DNA from: Halobacteriovoraceae bacterium
GTDB taxonomy: Bacteria > Bdellovibrionota > Bacteriovoracia > Bacteriovoracales > Bacteriovoracaceae
Length of the DNA: 64,000 nt
NCBI GenBank assembly: GCA_020635115.1
Contig: JACKAK010000007.1
Location: forward strand, 186,001-250,000
Direction: 5' to 3'
Positions 1-7,051 of this stretch are shown piece after piece. Within the stretch, counting starts at the first letter, position 1, and the number at the start of each line of letters is the position of its first letter. Position numbers and translations under genes: made by a program. The notes beneath the pieces were generated by a model. It had not been told where the DNA came from and searched no databases. It saw only the letters and a list, made by a program, of their open reading frames with translations.

Positions 1-2
1 TG

Positions 3-407
3 ATGAGCTTAAGAATTAATAAGCATTTTTTTGAGGAAATTCATGAATTACTTGCGAATGGCTTTTTAGTTGTAGTTCTTTTTCATATAGCAGGTGTTCT
101 TTTACATCAATTTAAACACAATGATGGGATGATCTTTAGTATGCTTAACGGGAAAAAAGCTAAAATAGATGATGAAAGTGAGATAAAATCAAATCACCCT
201 TTAGTGGCAATTGTTTTTGTCATATTTTTAATTGGGATGGGAAGTTACATATTAAAAAGCTTTGATGGAAATACGGGAAAGCTGAATGCCTTTGGGGCCC
301 AACTTCAATTAGGTGAGAATGAGCACGATGAACACAAGGATGAGAGAGAGAGTTTTGTAAATGAAGAACATGACGATGACGATGATAATGAGGAAGATGA
401 CGACTAG
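3..407 (+). CDS. Cytochrome b561-like membrane protein, 3' part of gene
   Basis: The frame is open to the left edge, so this is the C-terminal part of a longer gene. What is visible is one helix with the heme-ligand pattern of the b561/b-type cytochrome family (His14, then His28 and His35 in HIAGVLLH), a second helix at about residues 65-85, and a strongly acidic tail rich in Glu, Asp and His (about 105-134). Family members are usually four-helix diheme proteins that pass electrons across the inner membrane; only the last two helices are in the window. The long acidic tail is unusual and might bind metal or a partner. The next gene follows after 9 bases, so the two are probably co-transcribed. 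Family call fairly sure; electron partner unknown. Confidence 0.65.
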   Translation: MSLRINKHFFEEIHELLANGFLVVVLFHIAGVLLHQFKHNDGMIFSMLNGKKAKIDDESEIKSNHPLVAIVFVIFLIGMGSYILKSFDGNTGKLNAFGAQLQLGENEHDEHKDERESFVNEEHDDDDDNEEDDD

Positions 408-416
408 GAAAGTTAA

Positions 417-932
417 ATGAATAAAAAAGAAAGACTTATAATTTCTGGTATTTTACTACTTATCAGTTTAATGACGACATTTGACCTTCTGACTGATCTT
501 AAGGAAGGGGTTGTTTGGTGGCATGTTGCTATTGAGGGAAGTGTCGCTGTAATAGCATTAATTGGTGTTTATTTTCTAATTAAGGGAACATTTACATTAA
601 GAAAATCACTAAAAAAGGAAAGAGAGTTATCGGCTATGCTCACTGAAGAAAACTCTCACTGGAAAGAAAGCTCAAAAAAGTTTCTAGACGGCTTGAGTAA
701 GTCAATTGATACTCAGCTGGAAAAATGGCAACTTACTAAATCTGAAAAAGAAGTGGCATTTTTATTAATTAAAGGTTTTAGCTTAAAAGAGATTGCTGAG
801 TATAGGTCAACAGCAGAAAAAACTACACGGGCACAGGCGACTTCAATTTATGCAAAATCAGGAGTATCTGGACGCTCTCAATTATCAGCATTTTTCCTTG
901 AAGACTTGCTGATTCCACAATCCGAAATTTAG
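417..932 (+). CDS. Membrane-anchored LuxR-type transcriptional regulator
   Basis: 171 aa. Two hydrophobic segments (about residues 8-26 and 36-55) are followed by a charged linker and a C-terminal LuxR/GerE helix-turn-helix (about 107-165; LTKSEKEVAFLLIKGFS, then KEIAEYRSTAEKTTRAQ). No receiver or autoinducer-binding domain is present, so the signal is probably sensed at or in the membrane. The start is supported by AGGAAAG five bases upstream. It lies just behind the b561-like gene, which suggests the regulator responds to redox or membrane state; that is inference. Small two-helix LuxR proteins are a recurring family of unknown ligand. Confident on architecture, not on target genes. Confidence 0.75.
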   Translation: MNKKERLIISGILLLISLMTTFDLLTDLKEGVVWWHVAIEGSVAVIALIGVYFLIKGTFTLRKSLKKERELSAMLTEENSHWKESSKKFLDGLSKSIDTQLEKWQLTKSEKEVAFLLIKGFSLKEIAEYRSTAEKTTRAQATSIYAKSGVSGRSQLSAFFLEDLLIPQSEI

Positions 933-938
933 GGGTAG

Positions 939-1103
939 TTATTTCTTCGTCATCCTTTTAGTAAAGCTCTCTAACGTAGGAAGTCCCATATGAACTTTAA
1001 TGATGGTTTCCTTCTTTATCACCCTAGTTGAAATGTTCAAAACAGTAGTACCTGAAATCACGGTAAATATAATCGCAAGAAATATCTCAATTAACGCACG
1101 CAT
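939..1103 (-). CDS. Small single-helix membrane protein
   Basis: 54 aa when started at the ATG at 1103, which sits behind GGGAGGA; a longer in-frame start at 1139 has no such site. Residues about 3-22 form one hydrophobic segment, followed by a basic tail. It begins one base after the stop of the disrupted recombinase-like gene, so the two were an operon and the ribosome binding site lies inside the end of that gene. Because the upstream gene is split by an insertion sequence, expression now probably depends on readthrough from the element or on a weak local promoter. No family recognised. It converges with the LuxR-type gene with a gap of only six bases. Confidence 0.5.
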   Translation of the reverse strand: MRALIEIFLAIIFTVISGTTVLNISTRVIKKETIIKVHMGLPTLESFTKRMTKK

Positions 1104-1104
1104 G

Positions 1105-1390
1105 CTAGTCCTCCCTTCTCTTAAGCTCTCGCTTAACAATGTCTTTTACTGTCGACGGATACCATGACCCACCGAGTTTAGTTGGTATGTTTTTATCGTT
1201 TAAGTATTCAGAGATTCGCTTGAATGAATAACCTTTCTCTCGAAGGGAAATCATTTTTTCAATTACCTTTTGTTCTCCTTTATGAACTACACGCGTAGTC
1301 CCAATAAGCTTTTCACCGAAGCGAAGAGTAGGTGCTTTCACTTCTTCTTTTTTGAATCCAAGGGCACGAGTTGCATCACTTATTGAAGAG
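1105..1390 (-). pseudogene. Recombinase-like DNA-binding protein, 3' part (split by IS21)
   Basis: This fragment encodes the C-terminal half of a protein whose 5' half is at 5998-6152. Removing the IS21 element and one AGAG copy joins the halves into one uninterrupted frame of about 145 residues. The part here resembles the recombinase domain of large serine recombinases (KMISLREKGYSFKRISEYL, then NIPTKLGGSWYPSTVKDI). No resolvase catalytic domain is seen in the reconstructed protein, so it was probably a DNA-binding or accessory protein rather than a complete recombinase. The residual open frame could start at GTG 1341 but lacks an obvious ribosome binding site. Reconstruction is read directly from the sequence; function is inference. 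Confidence 0.7.
1387..1390. repeat. Left target-site duplication of IS21 element
   Basis: AGAG directly outside the left terminal TGT; the matching copy is at 5994-5997. The duplication is supported by the recombinase-like reading frame, which is restored only when one copy is removed together with the element. Confidence 0.85.
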
Positions 1391-1415
1391 TGTCAATTTT
1401 AATTGAAAATTCCCC
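1391..1415 (+). repeat. IS21 left terminal inverted repeat
   Basis: Begins TGTCAATTTTAATTGA and ends in CCCC. It pairs with 5969-5993 with three mismatches in 25 bases (positions 4, 18 and 20 of the repeat). A second binding-site-like copy lies just inside at 1424-1441. Confidence 0.9.
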
Positions 1416-1459
1416 ATTTATTTCATTTGAAAATTCCCCACTACTAAGTAAAAAATATA

Positions 1460-2215
1460 TTAATTTCTTTTTAATTGATCTTTTCTGTCCTTTAATCGAT
1501 AGCTTTCACCTTTAACATTCACAACTGTACAGTGATGTAAAAGTCTATCTAAAACAGCAGATGCAATTACATTGTCTCCAAAAATACTACCCCATTCAGA
1601 AAAGCTTTTATTAGAGGTTAATATTATTGAATGCTTTTCATATCGTTTTGATATTAATTGAAAAAACAGATTTGCCCCTTGTTTATCAAATGGTAGATAG
1701 CCTACTTCATCGATAATTAGAACTTTGTACTTGGTTAATGTTTTTAGTTTCGTTGCTAAATTATTTTCAAACTGTGATCTATTAAGTGCTGTGATCAATT
1801 CGTGGCAATTCATATAGTAACAACTATATTTGTTTCTAACGGCATCCATTCCGAGAGCTATTGATAAATGAGTTTTTCCAACACCTGGTGGCCCTAGTAG
1901 TATTACGTTCTCTCCATTTTCTACAAAACGCATTGTCCTCAGTTCATTTATGGTTTTTACATCAATAGAAGGTTGATAATTAAAATCAAATTGTTCAAAT
2001 GTTTTCCGATAAGGGAATCCCGCAACATTTGTTCTCATTTTAAGCGATTTTTCATCCTTGTGACATCTTTCTTCATTCACTAGATAATCTAATGCTTCTG
2101 TTATTGATGCTTGCTCTTTTACTGCTCGTTCTAGATAATTATCTAAAATTTCAGAAATTTTTGTCAGCTTTAATGCCTCTAAATTTTGATTAAGTCTTTC
2201 ATAGGAAAAGTTCAT
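1460..2215 (-). CDS. istB: IS21-family helper ATPase IstB
   Basis: 251 aa, full family length. IstB is the AAA+ ATPase that selects target DNA and stimulates the IstA transposase. Visible motifs are Walker A (GPPGVGKTHL, near residue 110), Walker B (KVLIIDEVGYLP) and a sensor-like TSNKSFSEW. The start ATG overlaps the istA stop by four bases (ATGA), the usual translational coupling. The gene looks intact, although its partner istA is broken by the IS66-family insertion, so IstB may be poorly expressed here: transcription from the istA side now has to cross about 2.4 kb of foreign DNA. Confidence 0.95.
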   Translation of the reverse strand: MNFSYERLNQNLEALKLTKISEILDNYLERAVKEQASITEALDYLVNEERCHKDEKSLKMRTNVAGFPYRKTFEQFDFNYQPSIDVKTINELRTMRFVENGENVILLGPPGVGKTHLSIALGMDAVRNKYSCYYMNCHELITALNRSQFENNLATKLKTLTKYKVLIIDEVGYLPFDKQGANLFFQLISKRYEKHSIILTSNKSFSEWGSIFGDNVIASAVLDRLLHHCTVVNVKGESYRLKDRKDQLKRN

Positions 2216-2832
2216 TGTAATACTCCTTGATAAAAATTTAAGTCTCTTTCTTCAACATTGATATTTAAATCGACGCCAGAAACAGTATGAATCTCATTAT
2301 TAGTTTTTTTGCTTTCTTTAATTTTTGGGCGATAACCAGAACCATATCGTTTTTCTGCAAGTCCATCTAAATGTTCCGGGTTAGTTATATAAATAGTTCC
2401 TAATTCGTTTATGGTATGTTCAGCAATAATTTTTTCTCGATAATAAACAATTATATTTTCTTCACTCAATTTTATTGCGACTTCTTTGTTTACGTATTGA
2501 TAGGGAACTGAATATTTTTTTGAAAATAAATTAAAATGAGAATCAATAAAAACTTTTCGATAATATATTTTTGATAGATCAAAATATTTATTTTCAACTG
2601 TTATTAAGTTTTCATGCTTTAATCTATCAAATGGTTTTTCTTTTATTGTTGAATGAACCTGATTATTAACTTCATTTAACCAGTCTAAGGCCTTACTGTT
2701 GAGGTCCTTCAGTGATTTAAATGTTTCCTCATCAAAAAATGAAGTTCGAACATATTTAACAGTGTTTTCAACTTTTCCTTTGGTATTAGGTTTATAAGGG
2801 CGTGCTAAAATTGGATTAAAACCATAATAAAC
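2212..2832 (-). pseudogene. istA: IstA transposase, C-terminal part (split by IS66)
   Basis: Carries the end of the DDE/rve integrase core and the C-terminal domain. The motif NTKGKVENTVKYV contains the catalytic Glu. The frame before YYGFNPILARPY comes from the IS66 end and is not native. Deleting the IS66 element and one 8-bp duplication joins FAVY to YGFNP without a gap and gives an istA of 421 codons including stop, a normal size. The first two catalytic Asp residues are in the 5' part at 5245-5894. Inactive as it stands. Confidence 0.92.
2825..2832. repeat. Left target-site duplication of IS66 element
   Basis: TAATAAAC immediately left of the element; the identical copy is at 5245-5252. 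Eight bases is the usual duplication length for IS66. Confidence 0.93.
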
Positions 2833-2858
2833 GTAAGTCGTCGACACTACCCGTTGGT

Positions 2859-4409
2859 TTAGGCAATTTTTTCTGATTGTTGGTTTTTGTATTCGGCCGG
2901 AGTAAGAATGGATTGATTTTGGTGGATAGCAAAAACTATTTCTTTAAAATATTCTCTCGGATTCACTTTATTCAATTTACAGGATTCAACTAAAGAAAAA
3001 AGAATTGAGTTCGTCTTTGCCCCTCTTTTTGAATGAGTTCCATACCAGGTTTTTCTCCCTATCACAGGTGATCTTAATAGTCTCTCTTGTGAGTTATTAT
3101 CAATCGGCACCTCTTGATAATTTGTAAACCTCGTTAATTCATCAAAGTTTTTAATTAAATAATCCATCGCTTTAACTAATGAACTTTTTTTAGAATAACT
3201 ATTCATCGTTCTTAAGGACTTTGCTTCCATTGCCTTAAAATAAATTCTCTGCCAGCTACGCCTGCTTTTAAAATCTTTATTTTTTTCCAAACCATAAATC
3301 TTCTCATAGCACCTAAGAAAAAAATCACTCTCATTCTCATAGGACTTCTCTGATTCCTTGAACTTGCGCCTTGCATGGGCATTGCAGTAAATAATTTGGA
3401 TTTTCTTATCCCTGTTTTCATTTGCCACCCGTACTGCTTTCCTATAACCACTAAACACATCACTCACTAAAAATTCGCAATCCGACTCTTTTAATAATTC
3501 TGAGGCAACTTCTCCTGATCTCGTATCCCTTGCTTCAAAATAAGCTGATCTATCCGTCGAAAAACCCCACAGGTACCAATGACTCTTCTTATCTCCCTCT
3601 AGCATCCTATGCGGGGTCTCATCTGCATGCAAAACTTTAGATTTTAAAATCTCAAGTTTAATACTTTTATAAACATCTTCTAAATAATCTGCCAGACTAT
3701 GCGTCGACTGAATCAGCGAGTTTGCAGGTAACCCTGCCACCCCTTGTCTCTCTGCAATTGCCGCATATCTCTCCACTGGAATCAGGTCACAGTACTTACT
3801 TAATGCCACATCAATCGTCATTTCATCACTGTAGCTGGATCCTGATTTAACTCTAGGAATCGCTGGAGCTGTCACAAGTGCTCCCTGGCAACTTGAACAT
3901 CTGTACTTATGCCTCTTCTGCTTCACCACGTAATAGCGCTTCGGAATTACCGTCAGATACTCACTATCCTCTGTCAAACCAGAATCTTGCATTACACTTT
4001 GGCAGCACGGACAGTTGGGCAACTCATCCAATTCCACATCTTTCACCATCACATCAATATTTGGATACCTCTCACTAGGAAGTAAAACCCGCTTCCTTGG
4101 TGGTTTTTTATCTTTATTATTAGCTCTTGGTTTATCTGACTTCTCTGAACTCTTTCCAAAAAGCCTATGTTTAATATTGATTGTTTGCTCTTCCAATAAA
4201 AAACTTTTTTGTTCAGCTGAAGTTATTTTATTATGAAGTTTTTCAATATATTTTTGTAGTTGATGATTTAGATTCTGCTCGCTTTTATGGAGCTGAATCA
4301 ACTCATCTTTTGTTAAAAGATCATATTTATCATTAGGAATAGGTTCAAAAAGATACTGTTGATTCATTCCTATACTATTAAGTTTAAAATACAATTTGTA
4401 TAGGCCCAT
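2859..4409 (-). CDS. tnpC: IS66-family transposase TnpC
   Basis: Up to 516 aa. In order: an N-terminal coiled coil (about 35-80), a basic linker, an IS66 zinc finger (CPCC about residues 152-155, then CSSC), and a DDE transposase core with the acidic residues visible in LHADETPH, LVSDVFSGY and NNSQERLLRS. A start at the ATG at 4367 (MNQQYLFEP) is equally likely since neither has a strong ribosome binding site. TnpC is the catalytic subunit and works with TnpA and TnpB. The C-terminal IS66 domain (NKVNPREYF) is present, so the protein is complete. Confidence 0.95.
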   Translation of the reverse strand: MGLYKLYFKLNSIGMNQQYLFEPIPNDKYDLLTKDELIQLHKSEQNLNHQLQKYIEKLHNKITSAEQKSFLLEEQTINIKHRLFGKSSEKSDKPRANNKDKKPPRKRVLLPSERYPNIDVMVKDVELDELPNCPCCQSVMQDSGLTEDSEYLTVIPKRYYVVKQKRHKYRCSSCQGALVTAPAIPRVKSGSSYSDEMTIDVALSKYCDLIPVERYAAIAERQGVAGLPANSLIQSTHSLADYLEDVYKSIKLEILKSKVLHADETPHRMLEGDKKSHWYLWGFSTDRSAYFEARDTRSGEVASELLKESDCEFLVSDVFSGYRKAVRVANENRDKKIQIIYCNAHARRKFKESEKSYENESDFFLRCYEKIYGLEKNKDFKSRRSWQRIYFKAMEAKSLRTMNSYSKKSSLVKAMDYLIKNFDELTRFTNYQEVPIDNNSQERLLRSPVIGRKTWYGTHSKRGAKTNSILFSLVESCKLNKVNPREYFKEIVFAIHQNQSILTPAEYKNQQSEKIA

Positions 4410-4432
4410 GGCCCAATAAAATGAACTTTATT

Positions 4433-4777
4433 TTAAATTTCTTTAGGACTGTCGATAAAACGCTTATTTAGGTCTGCACCCTCAAAAAATAAATTAAACT
4501 CCGCCTGTGTTAATTTTATTTTTCCAGGATGATAAGGGTTAATTTTGCAAAATAAACTTCTCTCTAGACGCTTTGAGACAATAACAAAACCTGTGCCATC
4601 ATAATACAAGCATTTGCAACTTGTACGTCTTCTGTTGATAAAAACAAACAAGTGTCCACTCATAGGATCTTCATCTAGCAGATTCTTTACTTTGCTAAAC
4701 AATGAATCGTAGGACGCCCTCATATCAGTTGACTCCTTAGAGATAAATATCTTTGTCCTACGATTCATTGCAATCAA
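4433..4777 (-). CDS. tnpB: IS66 accessory protein TnpB (Orf2 family)
   Basis: 114 aa from TTG 4777, or 111 aa from ATG 4768. It matches the IS66 Orf2 family: KIFISKESTDMRASYDSL near the start, GHLFVFINRRRTSCKCLYYDGTGF in the middle with the usual basic and aromatic pattern, and an end rich in Phe and Asp. It starts almost on top of the tnpA stop (4779-4781), so translation is likely coupled. TnpB is required with TnpA for transposition, but its biochemical role is not settled. Confidence 0.92.
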   Translation of the reverse strand: MIAMNRRTKIFISKESTDMRASYDSLFSKVKNLLDEDPMSGHLFVFINRRRTSCKCLYYDGTGFVIVSKRLERSLFCKINPYHPGKIKLTQAEFNLFFEGADLNKRFIDSPKEI

Positions 4778-4778
4778 T

Positions 4779-5162
4779 TCAAGCTGCCTTTTTTAAAAAA
4801 TCTAATAATAAATCAGCGTCACTAAACCTGATTATTTTTGAGTTGTCCCACACAAGTTCAATCCCATGAACTTTCCCTGCCACAGACAAAACAGAATTTT
4901 TTTCAGACTCTACCTCAACAATAACTTCACTAAAGTCCAGTCCATCAAAGAAACCTTCTCTTTTTAGTTGTTTTGCTTTTCCCATTAGCTTTGCCATTTT
5001 TCTTTGGTCCACTCCAAGTGCTTTATAAAATCCATAGGCCGCACCTGTCCATTGTTCCCATGCAAAGAGAATCTCTCCAAGAAGTTCATCTGGCAGGTTT
5101 GTGATTTTCCCCTTGGGAGTTCTGTAAGAACTAATTTTTTTACTCAAAATTGTTAAATCCAT
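4779..5162 (-). CDS. tnpA: IS66 accessory protein TnpA
   Basis: 127 aa when started at the ATG at 5162, which follows AGGAGG with an eight-base spacer; the longer frame from 5213 would start inside the terminal repeat region and has no site. It sits first in the element as expected for IS66 TnpA, a small protein often with DNA-binding character. Visible: basic N-terminal half and a stretch of alternating hydrophobic strands in the C-terminal half (VIVEVESEKNSVLSVAGKVH, HGIELVW). Divergent in sequence, so the name rests mainly on position and size. Confidence 0.82.
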   Translation of the reverse strand: MDLTILSKKISSYRTPKGKITNLPDELLGEILFAWEQWTGAAYGFYKALGVDQRKMAKLMGKAKQLKREGFFDGLDFSEVIVEVESEKNSVLSVAGKVHGIELVWDNSKIIRFSDADLLLDFLKKAA

Positions 5163-5244
5163 TATTAAAACCTCCTGTTTTATGGATAGTTCTAATATCT
5201 CAGGAAAAATCAAATTGAAAAGACGGGGAACTTTGACGATTTAC

Positions 5245-5252
5245 TAATAAAC
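5245..5252. repeat. Right target-site duplication of IS66 element
   Basis: TAATAAAC, identical to 2825-2832. It is part of the istA coding sequence (codons for VY followed by the next Tyr). Confidence 0.93.
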
Positions 5253-5894
5253 AGCAAACTCCATAAATCTTTTATTAAACTCTGAATCTGTGACCCTAAA
5301 AGCTCTTCTAATCACAACTGATTTTAAATTATCGTAAAGAATGTCTTTTGTATGTCCACCAAAATATTCAAAAGATTTATTATGGCCCATTAAAAAATTT
5401 TCAGTATTGTCGCCATCAAAAAAATGAATAAATTTTGTTCTCGAAAAACCTAGTACAATCACGAAACAACATAATCGAACATCTTTTTTTAAATCCTGAT
5501 CATATAATTTTCCGAAGTATCCCCAATCAACTTGGGCCTGCTCTCCCGGTAAAGTTTCAAATAAGAGAACTGCTTTTGCCCGATGTTTGTCCTTAATTGT
5601 TTTTACATACTTACTAACAATTACATATTCACCGGAATATCCTTGTTGTTTGATTTCTTTGAATAGTTTTTTAGCTGTTAAATTATATTTTTGAAGTCTA
5701 CCGTCAATATAGGTTTTATAGTCATCTAATTTTGAGGCTGATTTTTTTCTACTATATCCTTGTGGAGGTGTTTCACTATTTAGTAATTTTCGTACAGTCT
5801 TTCTGTCAAAATTAAGATTTCTAGATATCTCTGATATATTCAATCCATTATTTTTTAGATTTCTGATCATTCCCCAAACCTTTACACTTAACAT
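5245..5894 (-). pseudogene. istA: IstA transposase, N-terminal part (split by IS66)
   Basis: Contains the N-terminal helix-turn-helix (GLNISEISRNLNFDRKTVRKLL, in about residues 18-40) and the first two acidic positions of the integrase core (EQAQVDWGYFG and ILYDNLKSVV). The ATG at 5894 follows GGAGGA with a five-base spacer. The frame stops at a TAG created at the IS66 junction, after FAVY. The catalytic Glu and C-terminal domain are in 2212-2832. A truncated product could still bind the IS21 ends and act as an inhibitor of intact copies elsewhere; that is speculation. Confidence 0.92.
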
Positions 5895-5968
5895 TTATTC
5901 CTCCATGAAAATTGTTAGTGTTTACATTGTACACTGCTATGCGTGGGGAATTTTCAAATGTAATTTTT

Positions 5969-5993
5969 GGGGATTATTCAATTAAAATTTACA
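5969..5993 (-). repeat. IS21 right terminal inverted repeat
   Basis: Read on the minus strand it begins TGTAAATTTTAATTGA and ends CCCC, matching the left end at 22 of 25 positions. The inner repeat 5943-5960 is an exact inverted copy of 1424-1441. Confidence 0.9.
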
Positions 5994-5997
5994 AGAG
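5994..5997. repeat. Right target-site duplication of IS21 element
   Basis: AGAG directly outside the right terminal repeat, matching 1387-1390. Confidence 0.85.
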
Positions 5998-6152
5998 CGA
6001 GGCCAGCCTGTTAATTTTGAAATTTCATAGCTAGAAAGGTCTTTTTCTAAGTACAGTTTCCGCAAAAGTTCCGAATTTTGAATGGGTTTGTTGAAGAAAT
6101 GAGTAATGATAACAGGCACATAATTCGCGTAGTCACAGAGTTCGTCTAGCAT
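5998..6152 (-). pseudogene. Recombinase-like DNA-binding protein, 5' part (split by IS21)
   Basis: Translation from the ATG at 6152 (GGTGGA nine bases upstream) gives MLDELCDYANYVPVII and continues to SSYEISKLTGWPR, where it meets the IS21 element; the next residues SSISDATRAL are on the far side at 1390. Together this segment forms a plausible helix-turn-helix (DLSSYEISKLTGWPRSSIS). The frame is closed upstream by a TAG at 6174-6176. This short 5' part is only recognisable by joining across the element. It is divergent from the HEPN gene, and the two starts are about 45 bases apart, so they shared a promoter region. Confidence 0.65.
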
Positions 6153-6195
6153 TGTCGAACGTCCACCATTTTTCTATTTCAAATTGAGACAATTC

Positions 6196-6606
6196 ATGAA
6201 TAATAATGACGTTAGATGGATCCAACGACTAGAAAACTTAGAAAAGGCTTTTCAGGAGTTTCAAGAGGCCGTTGATCTTGCAAAAAGTAGGCAATTAACT
6301 AAGTTAGAAAAGCAAGGGCTCATACAAGCTTTTGAATATACTCATGAACTCTCTTGGAACGTCCTAAAAGATTTTTTTATTGATCAAGGAAATAATACAA
6401 TTGCTGGTTCCAAAGATGCAACAAGAGAGGCCTTTAAGGTAGGCATCATAAAAGATGGCCAAATTTGGATGGACATGATTAAAAGTAGAAATCTCACTTC
6501 TCATTCTTATAATCAAGAAACTGCAGAAACTATTGTTTCAAATATTATGACAAAATATTATTCTCAATTTAAAGACCTCATTTCTGAACTGAACTCGAGA
6601 AAATAA
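6196..6606 (+). CDS. hepT: HEPN-domain RNase toxin, HepT/HI0074 type
   Basis: 136 aa from the ATG at 6196 (a TTG at 6184 is in frame, neither has a clear ribosome binding site). It belongs to the HI0074-like HEPN proteins, also called nucleotidyltransferase substrate-binding proteins. The C-terminal third has the catalytic/modification motif RX4HXY: Arg98, His103 and Tyr105 in RNLTSHSY. In characterised pairs HepT is an RNase whose Tyr in this motif is AMP-modified by MntA, which blocks it. The stop overlaps the MNT gene start by one base (TAATG), giving toxin-antitoxin stoichiometric coupling. Target RNA is not predictable here. Confidence 0.88.
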   Translation: MNNNDVRWIQRLENLEKAFQEFQEAVDLAKSRQLTKLEKQGLIQAFEYTHELSWNVLKDFFIDQGNNTIAGSKDATREAFKVGIIKDGQIWMDMIKSRNLTSHSYNQETAETIVSNIMTKYYSQFKDLISELNSRK

Positions 6607-6917
6607 TGTCAAGTCATAACACTGGTTTAACAGATGATATCATTGAGAATATTAAAAATATCATCTTGAATAATTCTAAGGTAGAAAAAATCATACTCTA
6701 CGGTTCTCGCGCCAAGGGAAACTTTCGTTCTGGATCGGATATTGATATCTGTTTAAAAGGTAAAGAACTCACAACGAACGATATCTTAAGTATTGAAGAT
6801 AAATTAGATGATTTAAACCTACCTTATACATTTGATCTTTCAATTTTTCATTTGATTGATAATTCAAGTTTAAAAGACCATATTTCGAGAGTTGGAATTA
6901 ATCTTTCTGACCTTTAA
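6606..6917 (+). CDS. mntA: Minimal nucleotidyltransferase antitoxin, MntA type
   Basis: 103 aa. The nucleotidyltransferase signature GSX10DXD is exact: Gly33-Ser34, then Asp45 and Asp47 in GSRAKGNFRSGSDID. A third acidic residue in the TFDLSIF strand (about Asp80) completes the usual metal site. Proteins of this type transfer AMP to a Tyr of the partner HEPN toxin and so act as antitoxins. It follows hepT with a one-base overlap. The pair lies between insertion sequences and carries no other linked gene, a typical stability or defence cassette setting. The catalytic residues are all present, so the pair is probably functional. Confidence 0.88.
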   Translation: MSSHNTGLTDDIIENIKNIILNNSKVEKIILYGSRAKGNFRSGSDIDICLKGKELTTNDILSIEDKLDDLNLPYTFDLSIFHLIDNSSLKDHISRVGINLSDL

Positions 6918-7051
6918 GTGTTTTACATTTCATTTAAATAGCTTTTAAACTCTTACGTAAAAAAATGCGGGAGCTCACCGAAAGAGACAATGGAGACAGT
7001 GCGCCGTTGATTAGCGAGAGGAGGACCTTTATCATAAAGGAACGATCTTGA

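Larger units (their letters stand above)
2833..5244 (-). mobile_element. IS66-family insertion sequence, apparently complete
   Basis: 2412 bp, bounded by imperfect inverted repeats that begin GTAA (2833 rightwards; 5244 leftwards), about 16 of the first 22 bases matching, and by an exact 8-bp duplication. It carries tnpA, tnpB and tnpC in canonical order, all open and of normal length, so this copy looks transposition-competent. It lies inside istA in the same orientation as its host genes. The order of events is clear: the IS21 element entered the recombinase-like gene first and the IS66 element later entered istA. Confidence 0.95.
1391..5993 (-). mobile_element. IS21-family insertion sequence, interrupted by IS66-family element
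   Basis: Ends are 25-bp imperfect inverted repeats (22 of 25 identical by eye) starting TGT, at 1391-1415 and 5969-5993. Each end also has an inner 18-bp copy (1424-1441 and 5943-5960) that is a perfect inverted match, the multiple-repeat arrangement typical of IS21. A 4-bp direct repeat AGAG flanks it (1387-1390 and 5994-5997). It carries istA and istB in the usual order with ATGA overlap. Without the nested element and its duplication the length is 2183 bp, normal for IS21. istA is split, so this copy should no longer transpose on its own. Confidence 0.93.

Noticed and set aside
3212..4236. Several open frames on both strands across the IS66 tnpC region
   Set aside because: They overlap the clearly conserved tnpC frame and have no family features or ribosome binding sites.
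6918..7051. Third gene or RNA element after the HepT-MntA pair
   Set aside because: 134 bases with no open frame, no clear hairpin and no known motif.
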